DNA of 40,559 nt from Gemmatimonadales bacterium UBA4456 (GCA_002390225.1 DGOW01000105.1:5921-46479), one strand, 5' to 3'; shown: positions 32,884 through 40,559, counted from the first letter of the stretch. Translations and numbers: made by a program. The notes: generated by a model from the sequence alone, not told the origin.

Positions 32884-33370
32884 AGAACGCCGGCCCGTGC
32901 CAGGTCTCTGATGCTGGGCGTTCGAGGGCTCCGTCGCGCAGATCCGCGAGGCGTGTCACACTCGTGTCAAAGACGTGCGTCTCTCCAGTGACTACCCCCT
33001 CGGCCGCGAGCGACTTGAAGTTGGGTCGTGACGTCGTACGTACGCCCTCGGGAGCGCGATACCACACCGGCGCGTGGTCAATGAACGAGACCCCGAGTTC
33101 CTGACCGATCCCGCGTAGCCGGTTCACTAGTGCGTCGATCGAACAGCCGGACGGGGCCTCCGCGTCTTCATCCACGCCGATCAACAGAAAGCGGTCGTCA
33201 CGCAGCTCCCGGCCCGACTCGAGCGGCACACCGTGTGCCGCCCATTGAGCGAGGAATCCATCAACTTCACCAAGCACCGTTACGCTCTCGGCGTCGGTGA
33301 GACTCCGATTGAGCGGAAAGACCCATAGCCGCCCATGGTTCGGCAGTTCTTCGAACGGGATTCTCGGCAT
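32861..33370 (-). CDS. Uncharacterised cytosolic protein
   Basis: A 169-residue protein starting MPRIPFEELPNHGRLWVFPL. It has no signal peptide, helix or catalytic motif I can recognise. Visible stretches are GCSIDALVNRLRGIGQELGV and HAPVWYRAPEG, then many small polar residues. Similar proteins are sometimes labelled ABC transporter ATPase in databases, but there is no Walker A or B here, so that label should not be used. The ATG is two bases after the stop of the AI-2E family transporter, so the two are probably co-transcribed. Function unknown. Confidence 0.75.
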   Translation of the reverse strand: MPRIPFEELPNHGRLWVFPLNRSLTDAESVTVLGEVDGFLAQWAAHGVPLESGRELRDDRFLLIGVDEDAEAPSGCSIDALVNRLRGIGQELGVSFIDHAPVWYRAPEGVRTTSRPNFKSLAAEGVVTGETHVFDTSVTRLADLRDGALERPASETWHGPAFFREPQRT

Positions 33371-33372
33371 AT

Positions 33373-34437
33373 CTAGTCTCCGCTCTCTGCTAACGCCTCT
33401 TGAGGTGCTGACTTGTCGAGCAGGATCGCGACCCAACGAAGGTCAGTCGTATTTTCCAGCCAGATCTTGACGATCACGGTCAGCGGGACAGACAGCAGCG
33501 CACCCAGCGGCCCCCACGCCCAGCCCCAGAACAGGAGTGAGAGCATCACAACCAGCGTGGACAGGCCGAGTCGACGCCCCATCAGGCTCGGCTCGATGAT
33601 GTTCCCGAACACGGTGTTCACGGTCACGTAACCGAGCGTGACCAGAAGAGCGTGTCCGAGCGACCCGTAGAGGATGATGCTCAGCAGCACTGCAGGGATC
33701 GCAGCGATGATCGAACCAACGGTGGGGATGTAGTTCAGCAAGAACGCAGTAAGGCCCAGCAGCACCGGAAAGTCCAAGCCCATCGCGTACGCCCACGTAC
33801 CGAGAATGAGGCCAGTAGCGATCGAGATTATCGTTTTTAGACCGAGATACGTTTGCACCTCGGACACGACCTTTTCGAGGCGATCGTCTTCGAAACCTGA
33901 ATTGCGTGTCAGGAACTTGAACTTCGCGGGAAAGACCGTCGCCTCGCTGAGCATGAACGCCATGATCAGGAAGACAAGGAAGGTCATGGACAGGAGTTGG
34001 GCGATCCGGCCCACCGCTCCCCTCGCGAAGCTGATCACGGCACCGGGGTCGATGAGGTCGATCGTCAGGTAGTCGGTCAGCACGACATCGGTTCGTACCT
34101 CGACCGCCTGCAGCCACGACACCTGGAGCTGGGTCAGTGTGTTGAGGTAGGTCGGTAGTTCCCGTTGAAGCTGGGACACCGACTGGGAGGCGAACGTGAT
34201 CAGCAGCCCCACAACCGCAACGTTGAGTAGCACCGGAATCACGACCGCCGACGCTTTTGGGACCCTGCGCGCCCGAAGCCATACCATTACGGGAAGGCTC
34301 AGGACCGCCAGAAACAGCGCCAGCGCCGCGGGAAGCAGAATCGGCGCGGCAGCGCGCAAACCGAACACGATCACGACGAAGCAAGCCAGGCTGAACAGAA
34401 CCTGAGCGCCCGGGTTATCCGTGCGGTCGAGAATCAT
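33373..34437 (-). CDS. AI-2E family transporter
   Basis: A 354-residue polytopic protein of the AI-2E/PerM-like (UPF0118) family. Helices are visible near the start (VLFSLACFVVIVFGLRAA, ILLPAALALFLAVLSLPVM). A large middle region follows, with the amphipathic stretch SQSVSQLQRELPTYLNTL. The C-terminal core carries GLTAFLLNYIPTVGSIIAAIP, GNIIEPSLMGRRLGLSTLVV and LFWGWAWGPLGALLSVPL, all family signatures. Despite the name, most members are Na+(Li+)/H+ antiporters or of unknown transport role. Divergent to the release-factor homologue across 100 bases. Confidence 0.9.
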   Translation of the reverse strand: MILDRTDNPGAQVLFSLACFVVIVFGLRAAAPILLPAALALFLAVLSLPVMVWLRARRVPKASAVVIPVLLNVAVVGLLITFASQSVSQLQRELPTYLNTLTQLQVSWLQAVEVRTDVVLTDYLTIDLIDPGAVISFARGAVGRIAQLLSMTFLVFLIMAFMLSEATVFPAKFKFLTRNSGFEDDRLEKVVSEVQTYLGLKTIISIATGLILGTWAYAMGLDFPVLLGLTAFLLNYIPTVGSIIAAIPAVLLSIILYGSLGHALLVTLGYVTVNTVFGNIIEPSLMGRRLGLSTLVVMLSLLFWGWAWGPLGALLSVPLTVIVKIWLENTTDLRWVAILLDKSAPQEALAESGD

Positions 34438-34537
34438 GCGCGGGGGTCAGAGTGCGAGCATTACTCCCAACAGTAGCGCGTTACACCTACCCGTACCATA
34501 GCTTCACACATTCCCTGTCTACCGAGTCCAGACCGCC

Positions 34538-34900
34538 GTGTCCGAACCACCACCGATCCTGATCCCCGAGAGCGACGATGCCCTCGTGGGGGAGTGCCGG
34601 GTCGAGACGTTCAGTGCCGGCGGACCGGGCGGACAACACCAGAATCGCACGGAATCAGGGGTTCGCCTCGTGCATCTTCCCACGGACGTTCGGGTCACAG
34701 CTCGCGAGGAAAGAAGCCAACACCGAAACCGGGCTCTGGCACTGCGCCGACTCCGGCAACGATTGGAGGCGCTCAACGAACGCGCGAAGCCTCGGGTTGA
34801 GACGAGGGTGCCTTTGCGCGAAAAGCGGAAGCGCCTCGATGCCAAGAAGCGGCATGGCCAAAAGAAAAGAATGCGACAGCCACCAGAGCGGGAAGAATGA
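34538..34900 (+). CDS. Stand-alone GGQ release-factor homologue
   Basis: A 120-residue class-1 release-factor domain. The GGQ motif lies in ETFSAGGPGGQHQNRTESGV, and the conserved RSQHRNRALALRRLRQRL follows. The C-terminus is strongly basic (KRLDAKKRHGQKKRMRQ). Codon-recognition domains are absent, so it is a ribosome-rescue or recycling hydrolase of the ArfB/C12orf65 type rather than a normal RF1/RF2. The basic tail probably contacts rRNA or the mRNA channel. Start is the GTG at 34538; no clear ribosome site is seen. Confidence 0.85.
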   Translation: MSEPPPILIPESDDALVGECRVETFSAGGPGGQHQNRTESGVRLVHLPTDVRVTAREERSQHRNRALALRRLRQRLEALNERAKPRVETRVPLREKRKRLDAKKRHGQKKRMRQPPEREE

Positions 34901-34968
34901 CGGTCCTGTAGAGACGGACCAGCCACGCGAAGTCCCGCTCCCGATCAGCTCACCTGACCGCAGACGGG

Positions 34969-35367
34969 TCAACGCCCGGAAAACAACACCACATGTATCA
35001 CCGGCCGAGTGCCGCACTGTGGGTCGCGCGGCGTGCCCATGGTGCCCGTTCCGGCTGGAGCCTGACACGGGCCTAACCGGCGTATGACCTCACGAGACGG
35101 GATGAGTTCGATGCGGTTAATGCGTTCATTGAAGCTGCTCCGAAGAATTTCGACGGGGCCCGCGAGTTCATTATCGATAAACACCTCCCGAGCCCTCCTG
35201 ACCCAACTCGGCCTGAGTGTTTCCAGGGCTAGGCGGACATTCGTATAATCGCTGACCTCCGCCCCGCTCAACGGACTATCGTTGCGGGGGGTCGCGCCGC
35301 CGCTAGAGGCGCATCCGGCCAGGCCGAGTGCAAGGACAACCGCCGCAGCCCTGCATGTGCGCAACAT
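34969..35367 (-). CDS. Small lipoprotein
   Basis: A 132-residue predicted lipoprotein. The signal peptide ends in the lipobox LGLAGCASS (Cys20). The mature part is about 110 residues with two Cys later (one in RLGPCQAP, one in DPQCGTRP) and no recognised family. It includes EVFIDNELAGPVEIL and RINRIELIPSREV, which suggest a small beta-type domain. A perfect GGAGG lies five bases before the ATG at 35367, so the start is well supported. It is not coupled to the deaminase upstream, which ends 178 bases away. Function unknown. Confidence 0.75.
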   Translation of the reverse strand: MLRTCRAAAVVLALGLAGCASSGGATPRNDSPLSGAEVSDYTNVRLALETLRPSWVRRAREVFIDNELAGPVEILRSSFNERINRIELIPSREVIRRLGPCQAPAGTGTMGTPRDPQCGTRPVIHVVLFSGR

Positions 35368-35545
35368 CAACCCTCCAGAATCCAGTTCTTGAAGCGAGGC
35401 CCTGCCCCGAAAGCCACCGGCTCGCACGTCCGCCGCAGGGCTCGCCTCACAACGTGGGACACCGGATCGTGCGGACAAACCGGAACAGGGGCAACCGCAG
35501 CTTTCACGCGAAGCGTCTCCCACGTACGCGACTCATGCTCGCTGT

Positions 35546-36031
35546 TCACAGCGGGAGGCGAGGCCACCGATAATCACTGGGACGACCCGCTCCCCGCGCC
35601 TGCGGGTGTTCGGCATAGTAGCTCTCGACGGTGGCCTTACATGCCTCTTCGTCCCGTATCTCGACCTCGATGCCGCGTTCTTCCAGAAAGGATCTGGTGT
35701 CGGCGGCCTGGTAGGAGGCGACCTCGGCTACCACGACCGCAGCCAGACCGAAGCGGATGATCGCCCCAGCACACATCTCGCAGGGCATCATCGTGGTGTA
35801 GCAGGTCGCTCCGACTAGCTGATCGAGCACATGGCCGTCATCCGCGCCCTGGGCCGCATCACGGATCGCCTCCATCTCGGCGTGGGTCGTGGGATCGCCC
35901 GTCTGGGTATAACGATTAAAGCCAGCGCCAATCACTTGGCCGTCCCGGACGATGACCGAACCCACCGGAAACCCGCCTTCCTCAAGCGAGGTCACAGCCT
36001 GTTCGTGAGCGGCGGCAATAAATGGATCCAT
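35546..36031 (-). CDS. Zinc nucleobase deaminase, cytosine-deaminase-like
   Basis: Deaminase of the CDA superfamily, 161 residues. The zinc and proton-shuttle motifs are THAEMEAIRDAA (HAE) and MPCEMCAGAII (PCxxC). The C-terminal part FLEERGIEVEIRDEEAC and the FNRYTQTGDPTTHAE stretch resemble fungal-type cytosine deaminase more than tRNA or cytidine deaminases. Substrate could be cytosine, guanine or a related base. The ATG at 36031 gives the natural short N-terminus before VTSLEEGGFPVG. It stands alone on the minus strand. Confidence 0.85.
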   Translation of the reverse strand: MDPFIAAAHEQAVTSLEEGGFPVGSVIVRDGQVIGAGFNRYTQTGDPTTHAEMEAIRDAAQGADDGHVLDQLVGATCYTTMMPCEMCAGAIIRFGLAAVVVAEVASYQAADTRSFLEERGIEVEIRDEEACKATVESYYAEHPQARGAGRPSDYRWPRLPL

Positions 36032-36083
36032 CTTTAAGCGTCTTCTGATTGAGCACCCGATCCCGTCACATGACGAGGGCGCG

Positions 36084-36434
36084 CTACCCGGACCACCCAG
36101 ATGCCTGTATCGCAATAAACGTGTTCACGACAAGCAGGAACAAAGCGGGGACCATTTCCAGAAGTGGGTCACGCACCTTCACACGTACCCCGAGCCCGAG
36201 CAGCATCAGCACGGACAGGCCGCCTGCGCTCAGCACGCTCAGAGTGGGTATCAGGTAGCCCGCGAGCAGCCCCAGCGCGCCAAGCACCTCTAGTGCTCCG
36301 GTCACCCTGCGAAAGCGAGACAGCCCATATCTCTCGAATTCGTCGGCCATTCCGTCGGCCACCAAGCAGGCCATGCCATAGTAGAGAAACAGCGCGATCG
36401 ATACCGCGTTCGCGACGTGATACACGAGGCCCAT
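36084..36434 (-). CDS. DoxX-like membrane protein, copy 1
   Basis: A 116-residue four-helix membrane protein of the DoxX-like/SURF4-related superfamily. It has LYYGMACLVADG, EFERYGLSRFRRVTGALEVL, a helix pair with LIPTLSVLSAGGLSVLMLLGL and the conserved VKVRDP before the last helix. Members have been tied to thiosulfate or redox metabolism in a few species, but most have no known role. It is divergent from a clear paralogue 63 bases away, and shares the EF..YGL, GAL.., and VKV.DP positions with it. Confidence 0.78.
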   Translation of the reverse strand: MGLVYHVANAVSIALFLYYGMACLVADGMADEFERYGLSRFRRVTGALEVLGALGLLAGYLIPTLSVLSAGGLSVLMLLGLGVRVKVRDPLLEMVPALFLLVVNTFIAIQASGWSG

Positions 36435-36497
36435 TTGCCATACCGGCGCGCTGAGGATTGATTGCACAGGATTTCTTAACCCCTTCTGGAGATTGCT

Positions 36498-36869
36498 GTG
36501 CCAGAGCTTTCGATTGCCAGCTTCCTGCAACTCGTCGTCGGCCTAGGCCTTTTGAATGTGTGGATGGTCCGAGCGGGCTCCTCAACGGACTATCGGGGCG
36601 GTGAGTCCACAACGCTGCGCGAAGAGTTCAAGGCGTACGGGCTCCCTGATTTTGTTTTCTATGCGGTGGGGGCACTGAAGATCGGATCTGCGTTAGTTCT
36701 GGTGGCAGGACTCTGGGTAAGCGTACCCGTCAAACCCGCCGCAGGAATCATAGCGCTACTCATGGTCGGTGCGCTCGCGATGCATGTGAAGGTGGGCGAC
36801 CCTCCCATGCGATCCCTGCCCGCAGCTGCCATGCTTCTGATGACCGCTGGGATCGTTCTGCTCCCCTAG
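36498..36869 (+). CDS. DoxX-like membrane protein, copy 2
   Basis: A 123-residue four-helix membrane protein, paralogous to the divergent gene at 36084. Shared positions include EEFKAYGLPDF, VGALKIGSALVLVAGL, AAGIIALLMVGALAMHVKVG with DP, and a final hydrophobic helix. The GTG at 36498 has a GGAG ribosome site nine bases upstream. No signal or catalytic motif. Having both copies face away from one 63-base spacer suggests common control of the pair. Confidence 0.75.
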   Translation: MPELSIASFLQLVVGLGLLNVWMVRAGSSTDYRGGESTTLREEFKAYGLPDFVFYAVGALKIGSALVLVAGLWVSVPVKPAAGIIALLMVGALAMHVKVGDPPMRSLPAAAMLLMTAGIVLLP

Positions 36870-37022
36870 GTTCTCGGCTGGCCGAACACCGGTCACGCGC
36901 ACTCGGACCTCCAGTCTGCCATTGAATTCCAGAACTGGACTCAGACGTGCTGCTCTGCGCTCTGCGGTCTGCTGCGACTACAGCAATGGCCTCGTCATCG
37001 GTGGCACTGCGCCGGACTCGAC

Positions 37023-37595
37023 CTACCGTGAGAAGTGGATCCAGTCGATCTCGAGATGAAAACTCCCCACTTGTTCGTCCGTCAGCATGAGTCCGAGCTG
37101 ACCCACATCGGCCGGATCCACTGGAGGGGTGGATCGAGGTCGATAACCGCGAAAGGTCGGCTCGAACGACGCCACAGGTAGCTCGACTATGGTCCACTGA
37201 CCCTCCACGGTTTCGAACGAGCTGCCGTAGGCCACACCGTCCATGCGGCGACCGGGACGGAGCCGGACCTGATAACGCTTGCCATCCCCTCGCACCCTCA
37301 GGAGGATCCGATTGGCGCCAGCCAGGACGTTCTCCTGGAGCTCAACTCGAACCGATGCAAAACCTCCGTTGTTCTCCAGCGACAGATTCCCTTCAAACAC
37401 AGCGATTCCCGGATCACCGCGTCTCAGGGTGCTGGACGAGCGGCCACCCATGACACCGTCATTCACCACGAACCAGAGAGTCGCCGAGTCCCCCTCGAAG
37501 TCCAGCAGATTCACTGTCCCCGACTCTTCCTGAGCCGCGAGAGGCACACTCGCGAGCATGGCCACCAGGCTCGCCAGTCCCAGTCGCTGAATCAT
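37023..37595 (-). CDS. Exported CIA30-domain protein
   Basis: A 190-residue protein with a signal peptide (about 1-22, ending PLAAQ) and one CIA30/NDUFAF1-like domain. In mitochondria this domain assists complex I assembly; in bacteria it is often a secreted carbohydrate-binding-like beta-jellyroll with no proven job. Family marks are WFVVNDGVMGGRSSS, EGNLSLENNGGFASVRVE, RVRGDGKRYQVRLR and the closing LMLTDEQVGSFHLEIDWI. Export argues against a direct role in complex I assembly, which occurs at the inner face. Convergent with DoxX copy 2. Confidence 0.85.
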   Translation of the reverse strand: MIQRLGLASLVAMLASVPLAAQEESGTVNLLDFEGDSATLWFVVNDGVMGGRSSSTLRRGDPGIAVFEGNLSLENNGGFASVRVELQENVLAGANRILLRVRGDGKRYQVRLRPGRRMDGVAYGSSFETVEGQWTIVELPVASFEPTFRGYRPRSTPPVDPADVGQLGLMLTDEQVGSFHLEIDWIHFSR

Positions 37596-37646
37596 CTGTC
37601 ACCACCCGTCATGAGGTGCTCCACCGAGGACCTTGAATCGTATCCC

Positions 37647-37859
37647 TCACCGTGTCACCGGTCGAGCTTTGCCGTGCCTTCCGGTGTGATACCACCTTCT
37701 CAGGTAGTCCTGCGGCCATCGGAGGTTCCTGGAGTTCGGGCATCCTGAGGAAGCGAGTTGATGGCTTGATCGCTTCCGGGGCCGGGGATTGGGCTGCGCG
37801 ACCTCCGCCTCCCGCAACGCCGTGATGATCTGCTCCGGCGTGTGTCGTCTCCTGCCCAT
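37647..37859 (-). pseudogene. IS3-type transposase OrfA fragment
   Basis: The first 19 residues, MGRRRHTPEQIITALREAE, match the helix-turn-helix start of IS3-group OrfA proteins. After about residue 22 the similarity stops (VAQPNPRPRKRSSHQ and onward is not transposase-like), so the rest of the 70-residue frame is rearranged or shifted sequence. Non-functional. Confidence 0.6.
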
Positions 37860-37932
37860 CTCTGCCTCCCTCTGCTGTGCCGCCAGCTTCAGGAGCCTAA
37901 CATCCGCTCTGTGCCCGGTTCAGGGGGTTACA
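37647..37932 (-). mobile_element. Decayed IS3-family insertion sequence, one end
   Basis: The minus strand from 37932 begins TGTAACCCCCTGAACCGG, a typical IS end, and leads through a good ribosome site (GGGAGG before 37859) into an OrfA start. The second end and the main transposase frame (OrfB) are absent. The fragment lies between the CIA30 gene and the RIO kinase, whose sequence looks acquired. From 37933 to 38126 I see no gene. Confidence 0.55.
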
Positions 37933-38126
37933 TCAGAGCCCCACACCACGACGCCAGAAAAGACATGCGAACCCTAGAAGCTGTCGAGCATCATCCGGCG
38001 GTGCGATCTTTCGGTTCTCAAGATCCTCGTAACCACCGGAACCCTCCATCGCTTGGCTCTGCTCTTGGACTATGAGGTCAGCTGGATTCCTGTCCACTCC
38101 CGACGCTGCCCTGATATGACGCCACG

Positions 38127-38984
38127 ATGAGAATCCCGCGACGCATCCAGCCATTAGTAGACGACGGTCTGGTTGATGAAGTCATCCGCCCCCTTATGAG
38201 CGGTAAGGAAGCCGATGTCTACGCAGTGCGGTGCGGCGCCGAAGTCCGGTGTGCGAAAGTGTACAAGGAAGCCCGTAAACGCGGCTTCAAACATGCCGCG
38301 CAATACCAGGAAGGCCGGAAGGTGCGCAACAGTCGCCGAGCGCGCGCAATGGAGAAAAGGTCCCGTTTCGGCCGTGCTCAGCAGGAGCAGATGTGGCAAA
38401 CCACCGAGGTCGATGCACTTTATCGGCTTATCCATGCAGGCGTTCGTGTGCCACAACCCTACGGCTGTTTTGATGGTGTGTTGCTGATGGAACTGATCCT
38501 TGATGGCGAAGGCCAGGAGGCTCCTCGCCTGGGCGATGTCTCGCTGTCTTCGGAGCAGGCACGTACAGACCACGCTGTGATGATGCGCTATGTGACGCGC
38601 ATGCTTTGCGCCGGGCTTGTGCACGGCGACCTGTCTGAATTCAATGTCCTCGTAGACGAACAGGGGCCAGTGATCATTGACCTGCCGCAGGTCATCGACG
38701 CTGCGGCGAACAACAATGCCGCACGTTTCTTCGCCCGCGATGTCAACAACATCACGGCCTACTACGGGCTATTTGCGCCGGAGCTGTTGACGACACGCTA
38801 CGACGGCGAAATCTGGTCGCTATTCGAGGCTGGTGAGTTGCAGCCGGAGTCCGACCTCAGCGGTGTCTACCAGGAGGACACCCGACTCGCGGACGTTGGT
38901 TCGATGCTGCATGAGATCGAGGCAGTGAAGGCCGAGGAAATGGAACGACTCGAGCGCCTGCGTGAGGCCGACGCCGCGGAGTAA
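38127..38984 (+). CDS. RIO-family serine protein kinase, proteobacterial type
   Basis: Atypical protein kinase of 285 residues. ATP-binding motif is LMSGKEADVYAV (about 24-34) with Lys44 in CAKVYK, the catalytic loop LVHGDLSEFNVLV (166-173 HGDLSEFN) and the metal-binding IIDLPQ (183-188). Characteristic stretches such as QYQEGRKVRNSRRARAMEKRSRFG and RDVNNITAYYGLFAPELL match RIO kinases of gammaproteobacteria closely as I remember them. Archaeal/eukaryotic RIO1 acts in ribosome maturation; the bacterial role is not known. It stands alone after an IS relic and its codon use looks less GC-biased than neighbours, which suggests transfer. Both signs are visual, not computed. Confidence 0.9.
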   Translation: MRIPRRIQPLVDDGLVDEVIRPLMSGKEADVYAVRCGAEVRCAKVYKEARKRGFKHAAQYQEGRKVRNSRRARAMEKRSRFGRAQQEQMWQTTEVDALYRLIHAGVRVPQPYGCFDGVLLMELILDGEGQEAPRLGDVSLSSEQARTDHAVMMRYVTRMLCAGLVHGDLSEFNVLVDEQGPVIIDLPQVIDAAANNNAARFFARDVNNITAYYGLFAPELLTTRYDGEIWSLFEAGELQPESDLSGVYQEDTRLADVGSMLHEIEAVKAEEMERLERLREADAAE

Positions 38985-39154
38985 TTCACCTCGACAGGTG
39001 CGTGCCGATCTTCACGCCCTATTCGGTCCAGATCGTGCCAACACCACTCACCCTGACGGATGAGCGCGTCGACCTCGCTCATTCGGGGGAGATGTCCCGG
39101 TCCGGAATGCGCGCCCACTCGTCGGATCACACACCGTGCGTTCCCGGCAGCTTG

Positions 39155-40111
39155 TCAGCCGCTCTCCTTGAGCACCCGCACCGAGTCGCCGATGATTTCC
39201 AGCACTTCCACTGCACCGTCATAATACTCGGCCATGCCTACATCAATGCGCCACGCATGGGAGCCGCAGGCGCTGGCGACGCCTGCCTCTTGGCGGCTGT
39301 GTCCCATGACAATCCGCTTGGCCCCCAAGGCGGCCAGGGCCTCCTCGAGCACCTCACACGCGACGGGGTCGGGATCAGAGGAGTACAATCGGGTCCACTG
39401 AGGGCTCTCCGCCCCCGACAACACCGACGGCAGGTCTGCCTCGCCTCGTAGCCACCTCTGCGCCGCGTCGTTGATCTGGTCGATACCGTACGCGACATGG
39501 TCCGGGAGCACGCCACCGTGGACGAACACGTTGTCCCCGAGTTGGAGAATCACCTGCCGGCGGGCCAGTAGCTGAGCATAGGGGCCGCCAGGCATGAACG
39601 CGGCCATCCGGCCCCGCTGCCGGGGCTCAAAATCAGCAAGAATGCCTGAGACAAACGCTCCGGACGAGCGGTCCCAAATCTGCAGAGAGTCGCCAGGATC
39701 ATACTCCGCCGCGTCCATAAAATCAGCGAAACCCCCTTCTGTCACATACCGAAAGTCGCCGCGCGCATTCATGAGTTCATGGTTGCCCAGCAAGGCGTGG
39801 AACGCTCCACCGGTAGCCGCGGCCTCCACCCGGAGCCTCTCGAAGAGATCTAGAATCGCTCGTTCCTGGTCGCCGCGGTCGAGTTGGTCACCAGTCTGCA
39901 CGACGATGAGGTCACCACCAATCCAATGGTCGTCCTCATCGATGGCACCCGCGAGACGAAGCGCGCCTCGCGCGGCTTCGAGGTCCCCGTGAACGTCACC
40001 GAAAGCCACGATGCGCGCCTCGCCTCCTCCGACACAGGAGGTCGCTGCCACCAACATCGTCAACGCGAACGCCTGATACGCGCCGCGTCGGCATGCTGCG
40101 CCAATAATCAA
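39155..40111 (-). CDS. Shewanella-like (Shelphs) phosphatase lipoprotein
   Basis: Calcineurin-like metallophosphoesterase of 318 residues. A lipobox LVAATSCVGG (Cys26) predicts an envelope lipoprotein. Metal ligands appear in order: FGDVHGDLEAA, QTGDQLDRGDQE, LLGNHELMNARG, VFVHGGV and VMGHS. This is the full set of the PPP-like Shewanella-type phosphatases. Substrate (phosphoprotein or small phosphate ester) is unknown. Start is TTG at 40111 with AGGA just upstream; no other start leaves a usable signal peptide. Converges on the RIO kinase across 170 bases. Confidence 0.87.
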   Translation of the reverse strand: MIIGAACRRGAYQAFALTMLVAATSCVGGGEARIVAFGDVHGDLEAARGALRLAGAIDEDDHWIGGDLIVVQTGDQLDRGDQERAILDLFERLRVEAAATGGAFHALLGNHELMNARGDFRYVTEGGFADFMDAAEYDPGDSLQIWDRSSGAFVSGILADFEPRQRGRMAAFMPGGPYAQLLARRQVILQLGDNVFVHGGVLPDHVAYGIDQINDAAQRWLRGEADLPSVLSGAESPQWTRLYSSDPDPVACEVLEEALAALGAKRIVMGHSRQEAGVASACGSHAWRIDVGMAEYYDGAVEVLEIIGDSVRVLKESG

Positions 40112-40478
40112 TTCGCCGTCCTGCGTTTAGCCATGCGGTTCCAGTCCACCACTGTCCCAGATCCTCCCATATCGACGCTTCACGTCTCGCCATTCTGCGG
40201 CGGGTGTCGCCTGCTCAACAAGGGGCGCGAGGTGAAGGCGAGTATCCCACTAGACTCTGGATACCCCGTGACTTCAGCAATGGCTTGTTGAAAAGCAAGG
40301 GCGAGCCTCAGCGAACCGCCTGCTCCATAGAGGGAGTGCATGGAAGCTGCGACGGTGGAACACTTCAGAGAGCGAGCGAGCCGTCATACTCAAGTCAGCA
40401 CGCATTCCTGCGTCAGTTGAGCCTCCGTTACAATGGATCCGCTTTCATGAGTGTCTACGAACTAGCACGGAGGCTTCC
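40112..40478. other. Upstream region of the rightmost gene
   Basis: About 367 bases without a supported gene. A plus-strand frame (40204-40482) lacks coding features, though its last 11 codons from ATG 40447 end in a TGA that overlaps the next GTG (GTGA). A TACAAT hexamer at 40429-40434 could be a -10 box, but no matching -35 is clear. Nothing else is seen. Confidence 0.35.
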
Positions 40479-40559
40479 GTGACTCGCATCCGAACATCCC
40501 TGACCGAACTCATTGGGATCGATATCCCGATCGTCCAGGCCCCCATGTCGTCAGCCGCT
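40479..40559 (+). CDS. Nitronate monooxygenase-like protein, N-terminus only
   Basis: Only 27 codons are inside the window. They read MTRIRTSLTELIGIDIPIVQ then APMSSAA, the standard opening of nitronate monooxygenase/FabK-type flavoproteins, in which the VQAPM stretch begins the first barrel strand. A GGAGG lies six bases before the GTG. It would be the second such gene in the window (the other is at 19333), and the start motif is closer to the classical family than the first. Function beyond family is not readable from this fragment. Confidence 0.75.
   Translation, partial: MTRIRTSLTELIGIDIPIVQAPMSSAA

Noticed and set aside
34903..34921. GGTCC/GGACC inverted repeat after the GGQ gene as a terminator
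   Set aside because: Only five pairs with a nine-base loop and no T-tract.
37933..38154. Minus-strand ORF between the IS relic and the RIO gene
   Set aside because: No family similarity and overlaps the RIO start region.
1..40559. tRNA, rRNA, CRISPR array, prophage or toxin-antitoxin module
   Set aside because: No T-loop signature, spaced direct repeats, phage genes or recognisable toxin/antitoxin pairs were found by eye.

Overview
The window is a GC-rich stretch of a diderm (Gram-negative type) bacterial chromosome. Outer-membrane and envelope genes (RND/TolC efflux, an Omp85-type barrel, several lipoproteins) show two membranes. BshA points to bacillithiol as the low-molecular-weight thiol. 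Gene order, GTG/TTG starts and domain styles look like an uncultured Gemmatimonadota-type lineage. That assignment is inference; there is no rRNA or ribosomal protein here to test it. Coding density is high, and genes are commonly joined by 4-base ATGA/GTGA stop-start overlaps.

Layout. (1) 1-9431, minus strand: one compact operon secD-secF-tatD-mutL-miaA-bshA-uppP-birA-coaX (coaX runs off the left edge). It joins protein export, mismatch repair, tRNA modification, bacillithiol synthesis, the undecaprenyl lipid carrier cycle and two cofactor genes. A TTGACA-type promoter lies upstream. (2) 9432-11879: a diguanylate cyclase whose receiver domain has lost its phosphoacceptor Asp, then the decayed remains of an NtrY-like histidine kinase and an AT-rich palindrome. 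(3) 11880-18724: an exported D-aminoacylase-like amidohydrolase with an extra N-terminal domain, a DinB protein with a small secreted ORF, murB, a serine hydrolase, rmlC, a MATE exporter, and a small membrane-protein gene interrupted by a TGA. (4) 18812-21278, plus strand: three overlapping genes for a DUF4442 hotdog protein, a nitronate monooxygenase-like flavoprotein and an exported M55 aminopeptidase. (5) 21297-28816, minus strand: a self-contained efflux cassette, TetR regulator, TolC, adaptor lipoprotein, RND pump, a two-helix membrane protein and a phosphinothricin-type N-acetyltransferase. It is headed by a palindromic operator that overlaps the predicted -10 box. (6) 28919-31176: an Omp85-like barrel protein with non-POTRA N-terminal beta modules, and a glycine-zipper partner. 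(7) 31346-37595: mixed housekeeping and accessory genes (Tag glycosylase, YheT hydrolase, AI-2E family transporter, GGQ release-factor homologue, small lipoprotein, cytosine-deaminase-like enzyme, two divergent DoxX-like genes, exported CIA30 protein). (8) 37647-40559: a decayed IS3-type element, a RIO kinase of proteobacterial look, a Shewanella-like phosphatase lipoprotein, and the start of a second nitronate monooxygenase-like gene.

No tRNA, rRNA, CRISPR array, prophage or conventional defence island was seen. The least ordinary signals are the Omp85/glycine-zipper pair, the TGA-interrupted membrane protein, the broken kinase beside a phosphorylation-blind diguanylate cyclase, and the efflux-acetyltransferase cassette with an apparently leaderless, autoregulated promoter. 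Nothing here can be called a new system with certainty.
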